Positions 7,025 to 16,307 of a stretch of DNA of 27,323 nucleotides are shown here, in pieces; the first letter of the stretch is position 1; each line of letters opens with the position of its first letter. Origin of the DNA: a virus. The translations under genes and the position numbers were made by a program. The notes below the pieces were generated by a model. The model was not told the DNA's origin. It made no database searches and was given only the letters and a program-made list of their open reading frames with translations. The stretch lies in IMG/VR virus record IMGVR_UViG_3300046675_000146, positions 1 through 27,323 of that record. One strand, 5' to 3'.

Positions 7025-7867
7025 ATGGCTGTCGCAATCACCGCCGCATCACTGGCCGGCGGGCCCTGCCCCCGGGCCGGTGTCACCATCACCGGGCTCG
7101 GGGCAGTGTCGGGGTCCGTCGTGTCCGTCTGGCGGAACACCCCGGACGGGCGGGAAGCGGTCCCCGGGTACCGGCGCGTCGCCATGGTCGACTCGTCGTA
7201 CCTGGTGGACTTCTACCCGCCACTCGGGGTGCCGGTCACCTACGAGCTGGAGGTCATTTCCGGCCCGTCCGGGGTCGCCCGATACACCACCGCACCTGTG
7301 ACGGTCGCCTCGGACACCGGCTGGCTGATGGATGCCCTCGTCCCGCAGACCGCGATCCCCGTCACGGGCCAGCGAGTGGCGGACGGTTTCGAACTCATGG
7401 CCTCGTCCATGAAAGAGCTGGAGTACGCCGCGGACGTGTCGGTGTTCACCATTATGGGCTCCGACAAGCCCCTGGCCCTGTTCGGGCAGCGGCAGGCGGC
7501 CCGCGGCGTGAACACCAAGATCGCGACCCGGTCCGTGGAGCAGAACGCGAAACTCGCGGACCTGCTGCAATCCACCGCGCAACTGCACTTCCGTCCCGCG
7601 CCGGGCTGGGCGAACCTGCACGCCGGCGGGTCGCTGTTCATCGCGAACCCCTCCGCCCGGCAACTGCCCGTCACCCCGCACTGGGGCGGCAAGCTCACCT
7701 GGTGGGACCTGAAGAGTGACGTCGTCGCCGCCCCGGTGATCAAGGTCCTCACGGCCACGTTCTCCTACGGGGATGTGGCGCTGATGTTCAGCACCTACCA
7801 GCAGAAACTCGACGCCCTGTCGGGGAAGAAATACCTCGATGACCTGAAGAACCCGCTGGGAGGCTGA
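7025..7867 (+). CDS. distal tail protein (Dit-like minor tail protein)
   Basis: A 280-residue protein whose ATG directly abuts the tape measure stop. The N-terminal half is beta-rich (SGSVVSVWRNTPDGREAVPG, VTYELEVISGP), and the C-terminal half contains short strands and a final helix (TYQQKLDALSGKKYLDDLK). The gene right after the tape measure normally encodes the distal tail hub that starts the baseplate, and the size fits. I see no catalytic motif. Assignment is mostly positional. It would be a structural part of the tail tip, and the next gene begins two bases after its stop. Confidence 0.65.
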   Translation: MAVAITAASLAGGPCPRAGVTITGLGAVSGSVVSVWRNTPDGREAVPGYRRVAMVDSSYLVDFYPPLGVPVTYELEVISGPSGVARYTTAPVTVASDTGWLMDALVPQTAIPVTGQRVADGFELMASSMKELEYAADVSVFTIMGSDKPLALFGQRQAARGVNTKIATRSVEQNAKLADLLQSTAQLHFRPAPGWANLHAGGSLFIANPSARQLPVTPHWGGKLTWWDLKSDVVAAPVIKVLTATFSYGDVALMFSTYQQKLDALSGKKYLDDLKNPLGG

Positions 7868-7868
7868 T

Positions 7869-9164
7869 GTGCGCCTGATCGACCCGGTCACCCTGGCCGC
7901 CCTGAACGGCTCCCGCCCCGCCGACACCCTGACCGTGTGGGCGTGGAGGAACGGCACCCTCGTCGTCCCCGACCCGTTGCAGATCCTGTCCTGGTCCGCG
8001 GACGACGCGGCCGGGGACAGTGTGAAGGTCGCGCAGAAGCTCACCCTGACCATCGCCGACCCGGACGGGTCGTTGGGCGCGTGGCTGTTCGAGGACCCCC
8101 TGTCCGTGGCCGGGACCCGGCTGCAGGTCATCTACCGGGTCGGCGGGTCCGGGGCGGTGAACTTCGGCTGGTACCGGGTCGTCGCCAACGACCCCACCGC
8201 CCGGACCGACTCCCGGGTCGTGAACGAATACGGGCTCGTCGAACCCGACGCGGTCCTCGCCCCGCACTCACGCCGCAAATACGTCCTGACCGGCACCGTG
8301 CAACTGGACCTTGTCGACCTGACGTTCAACGTCGACCAGGACCGGTTCGAGGCGCCGGAGTCGGCGTCCACCGCGACCGTCCTGACCGAGATCGCCCGGC
8401 TCACGGCCAACCACTTCCCCGTCGTCACCGACCCCGGGGTCACGGACGTGAACGTGAACCGGCTCCTCGTGTTCGACCGGGAACGCCTCGAAGCGGTCCA
8501 GGATCTGGCCTCCCGGCTCAACGCCCGGTACCGGATGGGCGGGGACGGCGAATGCCACATCTACCCGCGCACCACGGCCCCGGTGTGGCGGGTCGAGCCC
8601 GGTGCCGGGCTGGTGAACGTGACCCGGAAGCAGTCCGTGACCGGGCTGTACAACCGGTGGGTTGTGGAGGGCAAGGACTCCGGGGACGGTTCCCCCGTCC
8701 GGGCCGCCGCGTCCATCGACACCGGCCCGCTGCGCTACGGCCGCGCCCACGGCCGGGTCCCGTTCTTCTACTCCTCCGAAATGATCACCACCTACGGGCA
8801 GGCCCTCGCGTACGCGATCCGGCTCCGGGATGAGTTCCTGTCCACCCTCGCCGTCGAACTGGCCGTCGACACGATCCCGCGCCCGGAGTTGCAGGCCGGG
8901 GACTGGGTCGAGGTCGGCTGCCCCCTCACGGACGGGCACGTCGCCTACCTCCCCGGGCAGGTCACCGGGATCCGCCGCACCGGGGACCCCGTCCCGAAGC
9001 AGACGACCCTGACCGTGGCGTGCACGTACACCGACGTGACCGCGGCCCTGTCCCGCACCGACTGGGCGAAGAACCTCACCACCACCCTGCCGGCCCTGAC
9101 CTGGGACCGGGTACCCGGGCAGTGGGGTCAACTCCCGGACCTGACGTGGAGCAACCTTGCCTAG
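7869..9164 (+). CDS. tail tip hub protein / minor tail protein (Tal-like position)
   Basis: A 431-residue protein with a GTG start one base after the previous stop codon. The sequence is beta-rich with many acidic turns. Residues about 25-130 have the look of a hub barrel (DTLTVWAWRNGTLVVPDPLQ, NFGWYRVVANDP), and later parts resemble the DUF5047-like minor tail proteins of actinophages. No peptidase motif is visible, so any cell-wall activity must come from elsewhere. Position after the Dit-like gene suggests a baseplate hub that contacts the tape measure end. The C-terminal segment with repeated TW residues (LTWDRVPGQWGQLPDLTWS) is a short surface-like tail. Confidence 0.65.
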   Translation: MRLIDPVTLAALNGSRPADTLTVWAWRNGTLVVPDPLQILSWSADDAAGDSVKVAQKLTLTIADPDGSLGAWLFEDPLSVAGTRLQVIYRVGGSGAVNFGWYRVVANDPTARTDSRVVNEYGLVEPDAVLAPHSRRKYVLTGTVQLDLVDLTFNVDQDRFEAPESASTATVLTEIARLTANHFPVVTDPGVTDVNVNRLLVFDRERLEAVQDLASRLNARYRMGGDGECHIYPRTTAPVWRVEPGAGLVNVTRKQSVTGLYNRWVVEGKDSGDGSPVRAAASIDTGPLRYGRAHGRVPFFYSSEMITTYGQALAYAIRLRDEFLSTLAVELAVDTIPRPELQAGDWVEVGCPLTDGHVAYLPGQVTGIRRTGDPVPKQTTLTVACTYTDVTAALSRTDWAKNLTTTLPALTWDRVPGQWGQLPDLTWSNLA

Positions 9165-9173
9165 GAGGCCGAC

Positions 9174-10115
9174 ATGTTGAAACGAACCATGGCGCAGATC
9201 CCGGGCGGCACGACCCGCCGCACCTACGGGACCGCGTTCTGGGACGGGAGTACCTGGTTCGCGAACGTCGGCGGGAACCTGCTCACGGCCCGGTGGGCGG
9301 ACCCGTTCACCGCCCTGCAGGGCCAGAACATCATCGTCGACATCACCACGGACGAACACGGCCAGTCGAGCGCGTTCGTCGCCGGCGGCTACAACGACCA
9401 GCCCCGGCCCTCCACCGGCACCATCCTGACCCTGACCCCGGACGCGGTCATCGCGGGCGCGTTCGGAGGGTCGGTGATCGCCGCAGGGCTCATCGGCACG
9501 TACTCCCTCGGTGACAACGTGTACCTGGACTGGGAGTCACCCCAGCCCATGGTCATCGGGCCCGCCCCGGCCCTCGCGGTCATACCGCCGGCAAACACCC
9601 CCACCCCCCCGGCGGCCGGCGGCCCTCTGACCGGCACCCAACGGACCCCGGCGACGAAGTCCGACACGTGGATGACGGGCGGCTGGGGTGAGTGGGCGCC
9701 CGCGCAGCAGGCCGGCGGGGAGAACGTCTACTCCGGCACCCTCTACGGCACCACCGTGACCGGGTCCTGGTTCTACGGGCTCGGCAACACGTCCCTGGCG
9801 GGCAAGACGATCACGGCGGTGAGGTTCCGGCTCCCGCAGCGCATCGACCAGGGCGCGACGGGGACGGCGACGATCCACCTGTACGCCCACACCTCCACCG
9901 CCGCCCCGGGAACGGACGTTTCCCGCACCGTGGGCCCGTTCGACGTGTCCGTGGCGCAGAACGCCCCGCCCAAATGGATCACCCTGCCCTCCACCTTCTA
10001 CTCCGCCCTGGTGGCCGGGGGCGGCATCTCCCTCGCCGGGGACCCGTACGTCGGGTTCGCGTCCCGACTCAAAGACCCCGACGCCGGCAAACTTGAAATC
10101 GATTGGATGTCCTGA
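9174..10115 (+). CDS. minor tail protein, two domains joined by a Pro-rich linker
   Basis: A 313-residue protein with an AGGAGG ribosome binding site upstream of the ATG. Residues 1 to about 128 form a small beta domain (TYGTAFWDGSTWFANVGG, VYLDWESPQPMVIG). A Pro/Thr/Ala linker follows at about 135-155. The C-terminal domain (about 160-313) is beta-rich with the look of a carbohydrate-binding jelly roll (KTITAVRFRLPQR, GTATIHLYAHTST, KWITLPSTFYSALVAGG). It could bind cell-wall sugars at the tail tip. No enzyme motif is seen. The stop overlaps the next start (TGATG). Confidence 0.6.
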   Translation: MLKRTMAQIPGGTTRRTYGTAFWDGSTWFANVGGNLLTARWADPFTALQGQNIIVDITTDEHGQSSAFVAGGYNDQPRPSTGTILTLTPDAVIAGAFGGSVIAAGLIGTYSLGDNVYLDWESPQPMVIGPAPALAVIPPANTPTPPAAGGPLTGTQRTPATKSDTWMTGGWGEWAPAQQAGGENVYSGTLYGTTVTGSWFYGLGNTSLAGKTITAVRFRLPQRIDQGATGTATIHLYAHTSTAAPGTDVSRTVGPFDVSVAQNAPPKWITLPSTFYSALVAGGGISLAGDPYVGFASRLKDPDAGKLEIDWMS

Positions 10116-10744
10116 TGTCCCAGACCCTCTACAACGGCGCCGTCATCCCCACCAACGGCGACTCCTATAACTTGACCACCGACCTCGCCACGATGGGCGC
10201 GTCCCTGAACCTGCCCATCCCGGTCTCCTCCAAGTCGGCCCGGGACGCCCTCGCCGCGGCGGCCGGCGGGACCCTGCCGATCGGGACCATGGTGACCCGC
10301 AGGGACCAGTCCATGTTCATCGAGACGTGGGACGGGACCAACTGGAAAACCGGCGGGCACGTCGAGTGGGTCCATGCCGGATCCGTCGTCCCGAACATCA
10401 CCGTCTGGGGTGTCGGCGCCCTCACCCAGGACTCGGCCCAGACCACGGACACGGCGTTCATCACCCACCCCGCATCGGATCAGTTGAAGTTCCGGGACGC
10501 CGGGACGTATGCGCTCACCCTCACCGCGAAGGCGTCCGCTTCGTCGGCGGGCCGGTCCTTCGTGGAGATCCAGTCGGCCGGGTCCGCGGTGATCCGCACC
10601 GTCATGACCGGCGAGGACCGGGGCGCCGCGGTGATCCCGAACTACCGGGCCGCCGCGAACGAAATCCTCACCTTCGACGTCTACCAGACGTCCGGCGGGA
10701 ACCTGACGTACGACTTCCGCATCCGCGTCACCCGGGTCGCGTGA
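10115..10744 (+). CDS. minor tail protein with C1q/TNF-like jelly-roll C-terminus
   Basis: I start this gene at the ATG in the TGATG overlap (209 residues). An in-frame ATG 12 bases upstream would only add four residues. Residues about 30-85 include a serine/alanine-rich helix and the segment PIGTMVTRRDQSMFIETWDG, often found in phage fibre shafts. Residues about 100-209 show regularly spaced beta strands (DAGTYALTLTAKASAS, GRSFVEIQSAGS, NEILTFDVYQTSGG, DFRIRVTRVA), the pattern of a trimeric C1q-like head used for receptor binding. The fold is inferred from spacing of strands. It is coupled to the next gene by another TGATG overlap. Confidence 0.6.
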   Translation: MSQTLYNGAVIPTNGDSYNLTTDLATMGASLNLPIPVSSKSARDALAAAAGGTLPIGTMVTRRDQSMFIETWDGTNWKTGGHVEWVHAGSVVPNITVWGVGALTQDSAQTTDTAFITHPASDQLKFRDAGTYALTLTAKASASSAGRSFVEIQSAGSAVIRTVMTGEDRGAAVIPNYRAAANEILTFDVYQTSGGNLTYDFRIRVTRVA

Positions 10745-11097
10745 TGGACGACGACCTCACCCCCCGCGCCGCGGAAGCCATCCCCGTGGTCCTGGCCCGC
10801 ATGGAGGGCAAACTCGACCGGGTCAACGACAAGGTAGACAACATCGTGCCCCGCGTCGGCAAGCTCGAAGACCGGGTTGACGCCCTCGAAAACGACACGC
10901 TGGTGCTCACTAAGAACGCCGAAGCGGAAGAGGCGAAGAAGATCGCCCTCGCCCTCGCCCTCAAAGAGGCCGACGAGACGCGCCGGAACCAGTCCGAGCA
11001 GACATGGACGCCGATCCAACGGTTCATGGCGATCCTCGCCTCCGGCGGCGCCCTCGCGGCGCTCGTCATCCAGTACTTTTCCAGCCCCCACGGATAG
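10744..11097 (+). CDS. coiled-coil membrane protein of the lysis module (XhlA-like)
   Basis: A 117-residue protein starting in the TGATG overlap. Residues about 15-55 form a coiled coil with heptad pattern (LDRVNDKVDNIVPRVGKLED), residues 58-85 are a highly charged helix, and residues about 95-112 (MAILASGGALAALVIQYF) form one transmembrane helix at the C-terminus. This order, soluble coiled coil then single membrane helix, is that of XhlA-type holin partners. It lies immediately before the endolysin and near the holin. It likely sits in the inner membrane with the coiled coil in the cytoplasm. Role in lysis is inferred from topology and neighbours. Confidence 0.6.
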   Translation: MDDDLTPRAAEAIPVVLARMEGKLDRVNDKVDNIVPRVGKLEDRVDALENDTLVLTKNAEAEEAKKIALALALKEADETRRNQSEQTWTPIQRFMAILASGGALAALVIQYFSSPHG

Positions 11098-11106
11098 GAG
11101 CGCGCC

Positions 11107-12024
11107 ATGAGGCCCGTCGACGCGCAGTTCACCGACTCCCAGCAGTTCGGCTCCTACGCCACCGCCGGCGTGACCGGGAACGAGTACGGCACCGAAGTGC
11201 AGCAGCTCGTCGCCCAGTACGGGAACTACCAGCCCTACGGCCACGCCGGCAAGGACATCGCCTGCCCGACCGGGACCCCGGTGCACGCCATCGCGGACGG
11301 GACCGTGTTGTGGGCGGACTGGGGCACGAACCTGCCCGGGGACGACTCGTGGGGACCGTCCGGGTACTTCCGCCGCTGGGCCCTGTACAAGACGTTCCCG
11401 GGCATCGTGACGGTCATCCAGCACGACGGGTGGATCAGCGTCTACGCGCACCTCTCCGACGCCCCGCTGAACCCGGGTGACGCCGTTACGGAGGGCCAGC
11501 AGATCGCGCTCTCGGGCAACACCCGCTCCCCCGGCGTGTCACTGGGCGCGCACCTCCACGTCGAAGCGCTCGTGGATCTCACCTACTCCACCGGCAACGG
11601 CCTCATCTACGGCCGCACCGACCCCACGCCATACTTCGGCGGCATCACCGCCCAGGGCGCCATCACACCGCAGGAGGACACCTTGTCACAGGCAGAAGTC
11701 GACCAGATCTACAAGTTCACCATGACCCGCATCCAGCAGGCCCAGGACGCCACCATCAAAGCCATCCTGGACGAGCTGAAGCCGTGGATCCAGGGCAGCG
11801 ACAACAAGACCGGGGACCGGGTCATCATGGACGCCCGGGCCCAAATCTCCGCCGTCCCCAATGCGGTCCTGAACGCCCAGTTCAAACTCTCCGACGGGAC
11901 CGTGACGAACCTCGCCGGGATCCTCTCGGCCATCAACGCCAAACCCGTCACCGGGCAGGCCGCGGTCGCGTCCGACCCGCAGGCCGTCGTCACAGCCCTC
12001 GCCATCCAGCTCGCCAAGAAGTAA
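11107..12024 (+). CDS. endolysin, M23 family zinc metallopeptidase
   Basis: A 305-residue protein with an AGGAG ribosome binding site. Residues about 40-160 form an M23 (LytM-type) peptidase domain. The zinc ligands are visible as H46 and D50 in GHAGKD, and H151 in HLHVE, with catalytic histidines H115 (YAHL) and H149. The conserved GTPVHAIADGTV also matches. M23 enzymes cut peptide cross-bridges in peptidoglycan. The C-terminal half (about 190-305) is helical and of unknown family, perhaps a wall-binding or multimerisation part. No signal peptide is present, so it needs the holin encoded just downstream. Its place between a coiled-coil membrane protein and a holin supports a lysis role over a tail-tip role. 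Confidence 0.85.
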   Translation: MRPVDAQFTDSQQFGSYATAGVTGNEYGTEVQQLVAQYGNYQPYGHAGKDIACPTGTPVHAIADGTVLWADWGTNLPGDDSWGPSGYFRRWALYKTFPGIVTVIQHDGWISVYAHLSDAPLNPGDAVTEGQQIALSGNTRSPGVSLGAHLHVEALVDLTYSTGNGLIYGRTDPTPYFGGITAQGAITPQEDTLSQAEVDQIYKFTMTRIQQAQDATIKAILDELKPWIQGSDNKTGDRVIMDARAQISAVPNAVLNAQFKLSDGTVTNLAGILSAINAKPVTGQAAVASDPQAVVTALAIQLAKK

Positions 12025-12034
12025 GGAACCCCTC

Positions 12035-12418
12035 ATGAAAACCACCATCTCCCCCAAGGTCTGGGCCGGCGCCAACGTGGCGACCATTCTCGCCCTCGTC
12101 GTCACCCTGTGCGGCGCGTTGACTCCTGACTCGCTGGACTTCCTGGGCAAGTGGGCGCCGCTGGTCTACAGCCTGATCACGATCGCCGCGTTCGCCATCA
12201 CGGCCTACCTGAAGACCGACTCCCTCCGGGACGCCGGGGTCGCCGCCTTGCAGAAGGCCGCCGACGAAGCCGCAGCCGCCGCGCTGGCATCCAAGCAGAC
12301 CTCCCTTGCCGCCACCGCCGTTGACCCCGCAGCCCCCGTGTCGTTCGCCTCCACCCAGGCCAAGGTCGACGCCCTCCCGGCCGAGGTCACGCCCGTGTTC
12401 ACCCCGCCCGCAGCCTGA
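12035..12418 (+). CDS. holin, two transmembrane segments
   Basis: A 127-residue protein with AAGGA upstream of the ATG. Two hydrophobic segments are clear: about residues 10-29 (AGANVATILALVVTLCGAL) and 40-60 (APLVYSLITIAAFAITAYL), joined by a short loop. The rest is a long Ala-rich, largely soluble C-terminal tail with many Lys and Asp. This is the topology of actinophage two-helix holins that release the endolysin. It directly follows the M23 gene and precedes a terminator, so the lysis set is 10744-12418. The long tail (about 65 residues) is somewhat larger than in minimal holins. Confidence 0.8.
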   Translation: MKTTISPKVWAGANVATILALVVTLCGALTPDSLDFLGKWAPLVYSLITIAAFAITAYLKTDSLRDAGVAALQKAADEAAAAALASKQTSLAATAVDPAAPVSFASTQAKVDALPAEVTPVFTPPAA

Positions 12419-12435
12419 CCTAGCCAACCATTCGC

Positions 12436-12459
12436 GGCGTCCCCCTGGGGCGCCTTTTT
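12436..12459 (+). terminator. intrinsic terminator after the lysis module
   Basis: GGCG-T-CCCC pairs with GGGG-CGCC (one bulged T), followed by five Ts. It ends the lysis genes and separates them from the two fibre/spike genes. Confidence 0.7.
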
Positions 12460-12480
12460 CATGCCCCAAGGAGACGCCGC

Positions 12481-14604
12481 ATGGCTATTACAACCACCCC
12501 GCTAGGCTTCCAGAAGCCCGACGGAAACGAACTGCTCCGCAACGGCGACAACGTCATCGCCGCGAACGGTCAAAAGGCCGAGGATCTCATCGCCGCGGAC
12601 CGGTCCCGGATCTCCGCCAGTGAGGGCAGGCTCGCCGCGGACGAGGCCCGGATCTCCGGGGTGGAGGCCCGGACGACCGCCGCCGAAGGCACCCTCGTCA
12701 CGCACGATGCACGGCTGAGCGCGCTTGACGTCCTGGGCGGCCTCGCCCCGGGGAGCCTGACCGACGCCACAGCCGCCGGGGTGCTCTCGGACCCGGCGTC
12801 CCTGTCCCACGCGGCACTCCTCGCCGCCCTCGCCGCCGCCTACCCCGCCGTCATCGCCCCGGCCCCCTCCGGAGGGGACGACACGGCGGCGCTCAACGCC
12901 TGCCTGTCCGGCAACCCCGGCGCGACCGTGTTTCTGCGCAACGGCGCCACCTACATCATCACGGACGCCCTGACCGTCCCGACGAAGACCACGTTCGACC
13001 TGAACGGGGCAACCCTGGACGCCCGCACCATCCCGGCGGGCACGGCCCTGTCGCAAAGGTTCGCCATCCGCTCCGACGGCGCCCTCGGCATGGCAGCCGC
13101 GATCTCGACCGCCCTCACGCAGTGGACGAAGACCGTCACCGGCATCTCCTCCACGTCAGGGCTGGCCGCCGGGGACATGGTGCTGATCTCCAACACCGAA
13201 GTCGTCGTGCCGGGCATGAACCTGTCCACCCGTGTCAAGGGTGAGCTGAACGTCATCTCCTCCGTCGACTCCGGCACGGCCGTCACCCTCATGCTCGGCA
13301 TGGTGCTCGCCTACGGCACGACGGGCCTGACGATCCGCAAGGTGACACCGGTCGAAAACGTCACGGTCCGCAACGGCAGCATCCTCATGGGCGGGGTAGG
13401 GTCGGCACACAACGGTGTGCAGATCCAGTACGGGCGCAACGCCCGCATCGAGGGTATGAGCTGCGACGGGGCCGAGGATGTCGGCTTCGGGGTGAAGGCG
13501 ATGCTCGGCGGGAAGATCACCCGCAACACCGCGATCAACTGCACCTCCAGCCCGACCCTTGGCCCGACCGGGTACGGTGCGTGTGTGTGGGACGGCTCCC
13601 GCCACGTGCAGGTCAGTTCCAACTACTTCGAGAACAACCGTCACCACGTCGCCGGCGGCGGCATCTACCCTCCCATGTTCGTCGATGTCACCGACAACCA
13701 CGGGCGCAAGTCGCTCTCCGCATCCTATGACTGCCACGAGCCCTGCCACTACTGGAAGTTCAAGAACAACACGGCCGAGGGCGGCACGCACGGCATCTTT
13801 GTCCGCGGGCAGTACATCACGCTCGAAGGCAACCACGTCAGCGACATGAGCGCCGAAGCGTACGCCGTCCACGCCTACAACACGGTGGCCGAGCAGTGGG
13901 GCATCAAGATCAAGAACAACACCGCCACGCACTCCGGCTACGGCCTGTCCGTGGGGAAGGCCTCCGGCGAAACCCTGGAGTACGTGTCCCGGCAGCTTGT
14001 CGTCACCGGCAACGACTTCACCGACTGCGGCACGAACCCGGTCCGGGTCCGCATGTTCAACGTGGCGAAGGTCGGCTGGAACACTGTCAACGGCGGCCTG
14101 GCGGCCGGGATGCTCCTGGAGGGCGTGGACGCGACAACCCGGTCCAGCAACCTGACATTGGACGGCAACGACGTGAACCTGGCCGGCACCCACGGCGTGC
14201 ACATCCGGTACGTCGATGACGTGAAGGGTGTCGGCGGGCAGATCCTGAGCCCGGGCCAGAACGGCTACCTCGTGGAGCAGTGCAACCGGGTGGACATCGG
14301 GCCCAAGGTCCTGAATCCGACACAGATCGGCATCCAGTTCACGGGGGGCACCGGGCACGTCCTGAGCAACGCCAACGTCTCGGGCGGCACGGACGGCGCC
14401 TACGACGCGCTGCGCTCCTCCCTGGACGGGGGCACCCTGAACGTGGTGGGCGGGTACTTCGCCTCGGCCCGGTACGCGATCTACCAGACCACGACCACGA
14501 CCTCCAAGCTGAACGTGACGGGCTCGCACGTCTCCGACACGGTGCACGCCACGAAGGTCAACGACGACGCCGGGACGACCTACACGTTCGCCGGCCTGCT
14601 GTAA
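12481..14604 (+). CDS. tail spike with right-handed beta-helix (pectate-lyase-like fold)
   Basis: A 707-residue protein with an AAGGAG ribosome binding site. Residues about 1-85 are a helical stalk with regular heptads (AADEARISGVEARTTAAEG), likely a trimeric shaft. At about 123 the segment SGGDDTAALNACLSGNPG and then GATYIITDALTVP start a parallel beta-helix domain. From about 290 to 700 there are many short repeats with N-x-V/I and G-N-x-T-type turns (EGMSCDGAED, KFKNNTAEGGTHGIFV, ITLEGNHVSDMSAEAYAV). Such spikes bind and often cut surface polysaccharide. I cannot place catalytic carboxylates with confidence. Together with the next gene it forms the host-recognition module. Confidence 0.8.
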   Translation: MAITTTPLGFQKPDGNELLRNGDNVIAANGQKAEDLIAADRSRISASEGRLAADEARISGVEARTTAAEGTLVTHDARLSALDVLGGLAPGSLTDATAAGVLSDPASLSHAALLAALAAAYPAVIAPAPSGGDDTAALNACLSGNPGATVFLRNGATYIITDALTVPTKTTFDLNGATLDARTIPAGTALSQRFAIRSDGALGMAAAISTALTQWTKTVTGISSTSGLAAGDMVLISNTEVVVPGMNLSTRVKGELNVISSVDSGTAVTLMLGMVLAYGTTGLTIRKVTPVENVTVRNGSILMGGVGSAHNGVQIQYGRNARIEGMSCDGAEDVGFGVKAMLGGKITRNTAINCTSSPTLGPTGYGACVWDGSRHVQVSSNYFENNRHHVAGGGIYPPMFVDVTDNHGRKSLSASYDCHEPCHYWKFKNNTAEGGTHGIFVRGQYITLEGNHVSDMSAEAYAVHAYNTVAEQWGIKIKNNTATHSGYGLSVGKASGETLEYVSRQLVVTGNDFTDCGTNPVRVRMFNVAKVGWNTVNGGLAAGMLLEGVDATTRSSNLTLDGNDVNLAGTHGVHIRYVDDVKGVGGQILSPGQNGYLVEQCNRVDIGPKVLNPTQIGIQFTGGTGHVLSNANVSGGTDGAYDALRSSLDGGTLNVVGGYFASARYAIYQTTTTTSKLNVTGSHVSDTVHATKVNDDAGTTYTFAGLL

Positions 14605-14633
14605 CCCGCCACCCCACCATAAGGAGCTAAACC

Positions 14634-16307
14634 ATGCCCACTCTCCGCCGCGACAACACCTCCGCGGGCTTCATCTCAGGTAACCCTGTCCTCGCGGCCG
14701 GGGAGCACGGCTACGAAACCGACACCGAAGCGTCCAAGATCGGCGACGGCGTCACCGCCTGGGCCGACCTGCCCTACAGCGGCGCCAACCCCACGTTCGC
14801 GGCACTTAATGCCACCTATGCCACGCAGGCGAAGCAGGCCAACGTAACACGCCGACTTGGCGCACTGCTGAACAACCCGCCCGTCGCTAACCGTGGGCTT
14901 TGGCCGATGACGCTCTCCAATGGCACGGACACCGCCGAGAATAGCTGGTCACGGCATATCCTCACCAGCGACGTCACAGAGGTTCGGCTGGTGTACGTGA
15001 ACGCCAATACCCCCGCAGGCGTGGAAGCCGGCCCTGGCAACCCGATCACGGTCACGTCCTCGATCGAGCTGGCTGACGGCTCGATCCTGCCGGTTCCGTT
15101 CCGCGGCCTTCGCGCCGTCGTGATCGAGTCCGGAGGGTTTGCCGTCTCGGACCCTGTCACACTCGACCTCCCCAAGGGAACAGCCATCCGTTCCCGGACC
15201 TACGTCACCGTAACCTCCGGCAAGTGGCCCCGAGGCTGGAACGGCTCCTATGTTGGCACGCTCGGTGACTCTGCTGAAGTCGGGGCATCGGGCACCATCA
15301 CGGACAAGACCCTCACTGGCTCCGTTGGGTCCGCATCATCGACGGCAATGTACGGCCCTTCCGCCATTATCGGCAAGGGCTCGACCGTGTACGACGTGCC
15401 ATCCATCGGGCTCGTGGGCGACAGCATCATGTGGGGGCAGGGCTCCGAAGGCAACACCCGCGTCTCGCAGGCAGGGTCAGGGTTCGGCGCTGTCGCGCTG
15501 AACAACAACTTCAACTTCGTGAACGTGGGCGACCCCGGCGACCGTGCCACCATCACCAGCGTCCGGGCAAACCACTCACTCCGTTGGCTGATGCTCCAAG
15601 GCTGCACGCACGTCATCAGCAACTTCGGCGTCAATGACCTGTCCAATGGCGTCACGCTGGCGGACTGGCAGGCATCGGCCATCTCGATCTGGACTCAGCT
15701 CGTCGCACGCGGGGCTAAGGTCTGGCAGACCACCATTACGCCCGTCACCACCAGCACGGACGGCTGGCTCACCGCAGCCAACCAGACAGCAGGCAGCTTC
15801 GGCGCCATCAACCCGGCCAACCTCTGGCTCCGGGACGGGGCACCCATGCTGGCCGGCGTCGCAGTCGCCACCGGCTCAAGCGCGGGTGGCACGCTCCGGG
15901 CCGGGGCAGGGGGCCACCCGCTAACCGGCGTGTTCGACACGGCGCTCACGGTCACCACCGTGGATGGCAAGTGGAAGGACGCACTGTCAGTGGTGTCCCG
16001 CACTGGCCTGTCGGGCACTTCCGGCGGAACCACGCTGACCGCAGCAACCAGCCAGTTCACCATCCCGACCGACCGGTACAAGCGCATCATCATCCCCGGT
16101 GCCGGCGCGGCGGGCGGACTCTACGTTGGACAGATCGCCGCATACACGTCCGGGACGTCGGTCACGGTCAGCCCGGCGTTCGGCACCACGGTGAGCGGCG
16201 TGACCGGAACGGTATTCGATCCGATGACCAACGACGGCGTGCACCCGTTCAACCCCGCCGCGGACCTCATGGCCGCCGCCATCAACACCAGCCTGCTGAC
16301 GCTCTAA
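14634..16307 (+). CDS. tail fibre protein with SGNH/GDSL hydrolase domain
   Basis: A 557-residue protein with AAGGAG upstream. The N-terminal 50 residues match the widespread phage fibre attachment motif (TLRRDNT, NPVLAAGEHGYETDT, SKIGDGVTAWADLPY). From about 255 there is an SGNH hydrolase: block I GDSIMWG with the likely nucleophile Ser264, block III GVND with Asn334, and block V DGVH with Asp534 and His537. About 130 residues of beta-rich sequence are inserted between blocks III and V. SGNH enzymes often remove acetyl groups from polysaccharide, so it could deacetylate the host surface. Codons here look a little less GC-biased than in the core tail genes, compatible with module exchange. 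Confidence 0.82.
   Translation: MPTLRRDNTSAGFISGNPVLAAGEHGYETDTEASKIGDGVTAWADLPYSGANPTFAALNATYATQAKQANVTRRLGALLNNPPVANRGLWPMTLSNGTDTAENSWSRHILTSDVTEVRLVYVNANTPAGVEAGPGNPITVTSSIELADGSILPVPFRGLRAVVIESGGFAVSDPVTLDLPKGTAIRSRTYVTVTSGKWPRGWNGSYVGTLGDSAEVGASGTITDKTLTGSVGSASSTAMYGPSAIIGKGSTVYDVPSIGLVGDSIMWGQGSEGNTRVSQAGSGFGAVALNNNFNFVNVGDPGDRATITSVRANHSLRWLMLQGCTHVISNFGVNDLSNGVTLADWQASAISIWTQLVARGAKVWQTTITPVTTSTDGWLTAANQTAGSFGAINPANLWLRDGAPMLAGVAVATGSSAGGTLRAGAGGHPLTGVFDTALTVTTVDGKWKDALSVVSRTGLSGTSGGTTLTAATSQFTIPTDRYKRIIIPGAGAAGGLYVGQIAAYTSGTSVTVSPAFGTTVSGVTGTVFDPMTNDGVHPFNPAADLMAAAINTSLLTL

Noticed and set aside
7937-8833. 298-codon forward frame inside the hub gene
   Set aside because: Arg/Pro/Gly-rich out-of-frame product. 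The hub frame has the right gene contacts and a protein-like composition.
7049-9359. Long reverse frames of about 360 codons (7049-8131 and 8268-9359)
   Set aside because: Antisense shadows of the two minor tail genes, rich in Gly, Arg and Asp, without ribosome binding sites or recognisable motifs.
13156-14547. 463-codon reverse-strand open frame
   Set aside because: It is fully opposite the beta-helix spike gene, has a His/Val/Asp-biased composition typical of the antisense of GC-rich genes, and no domain pattern.
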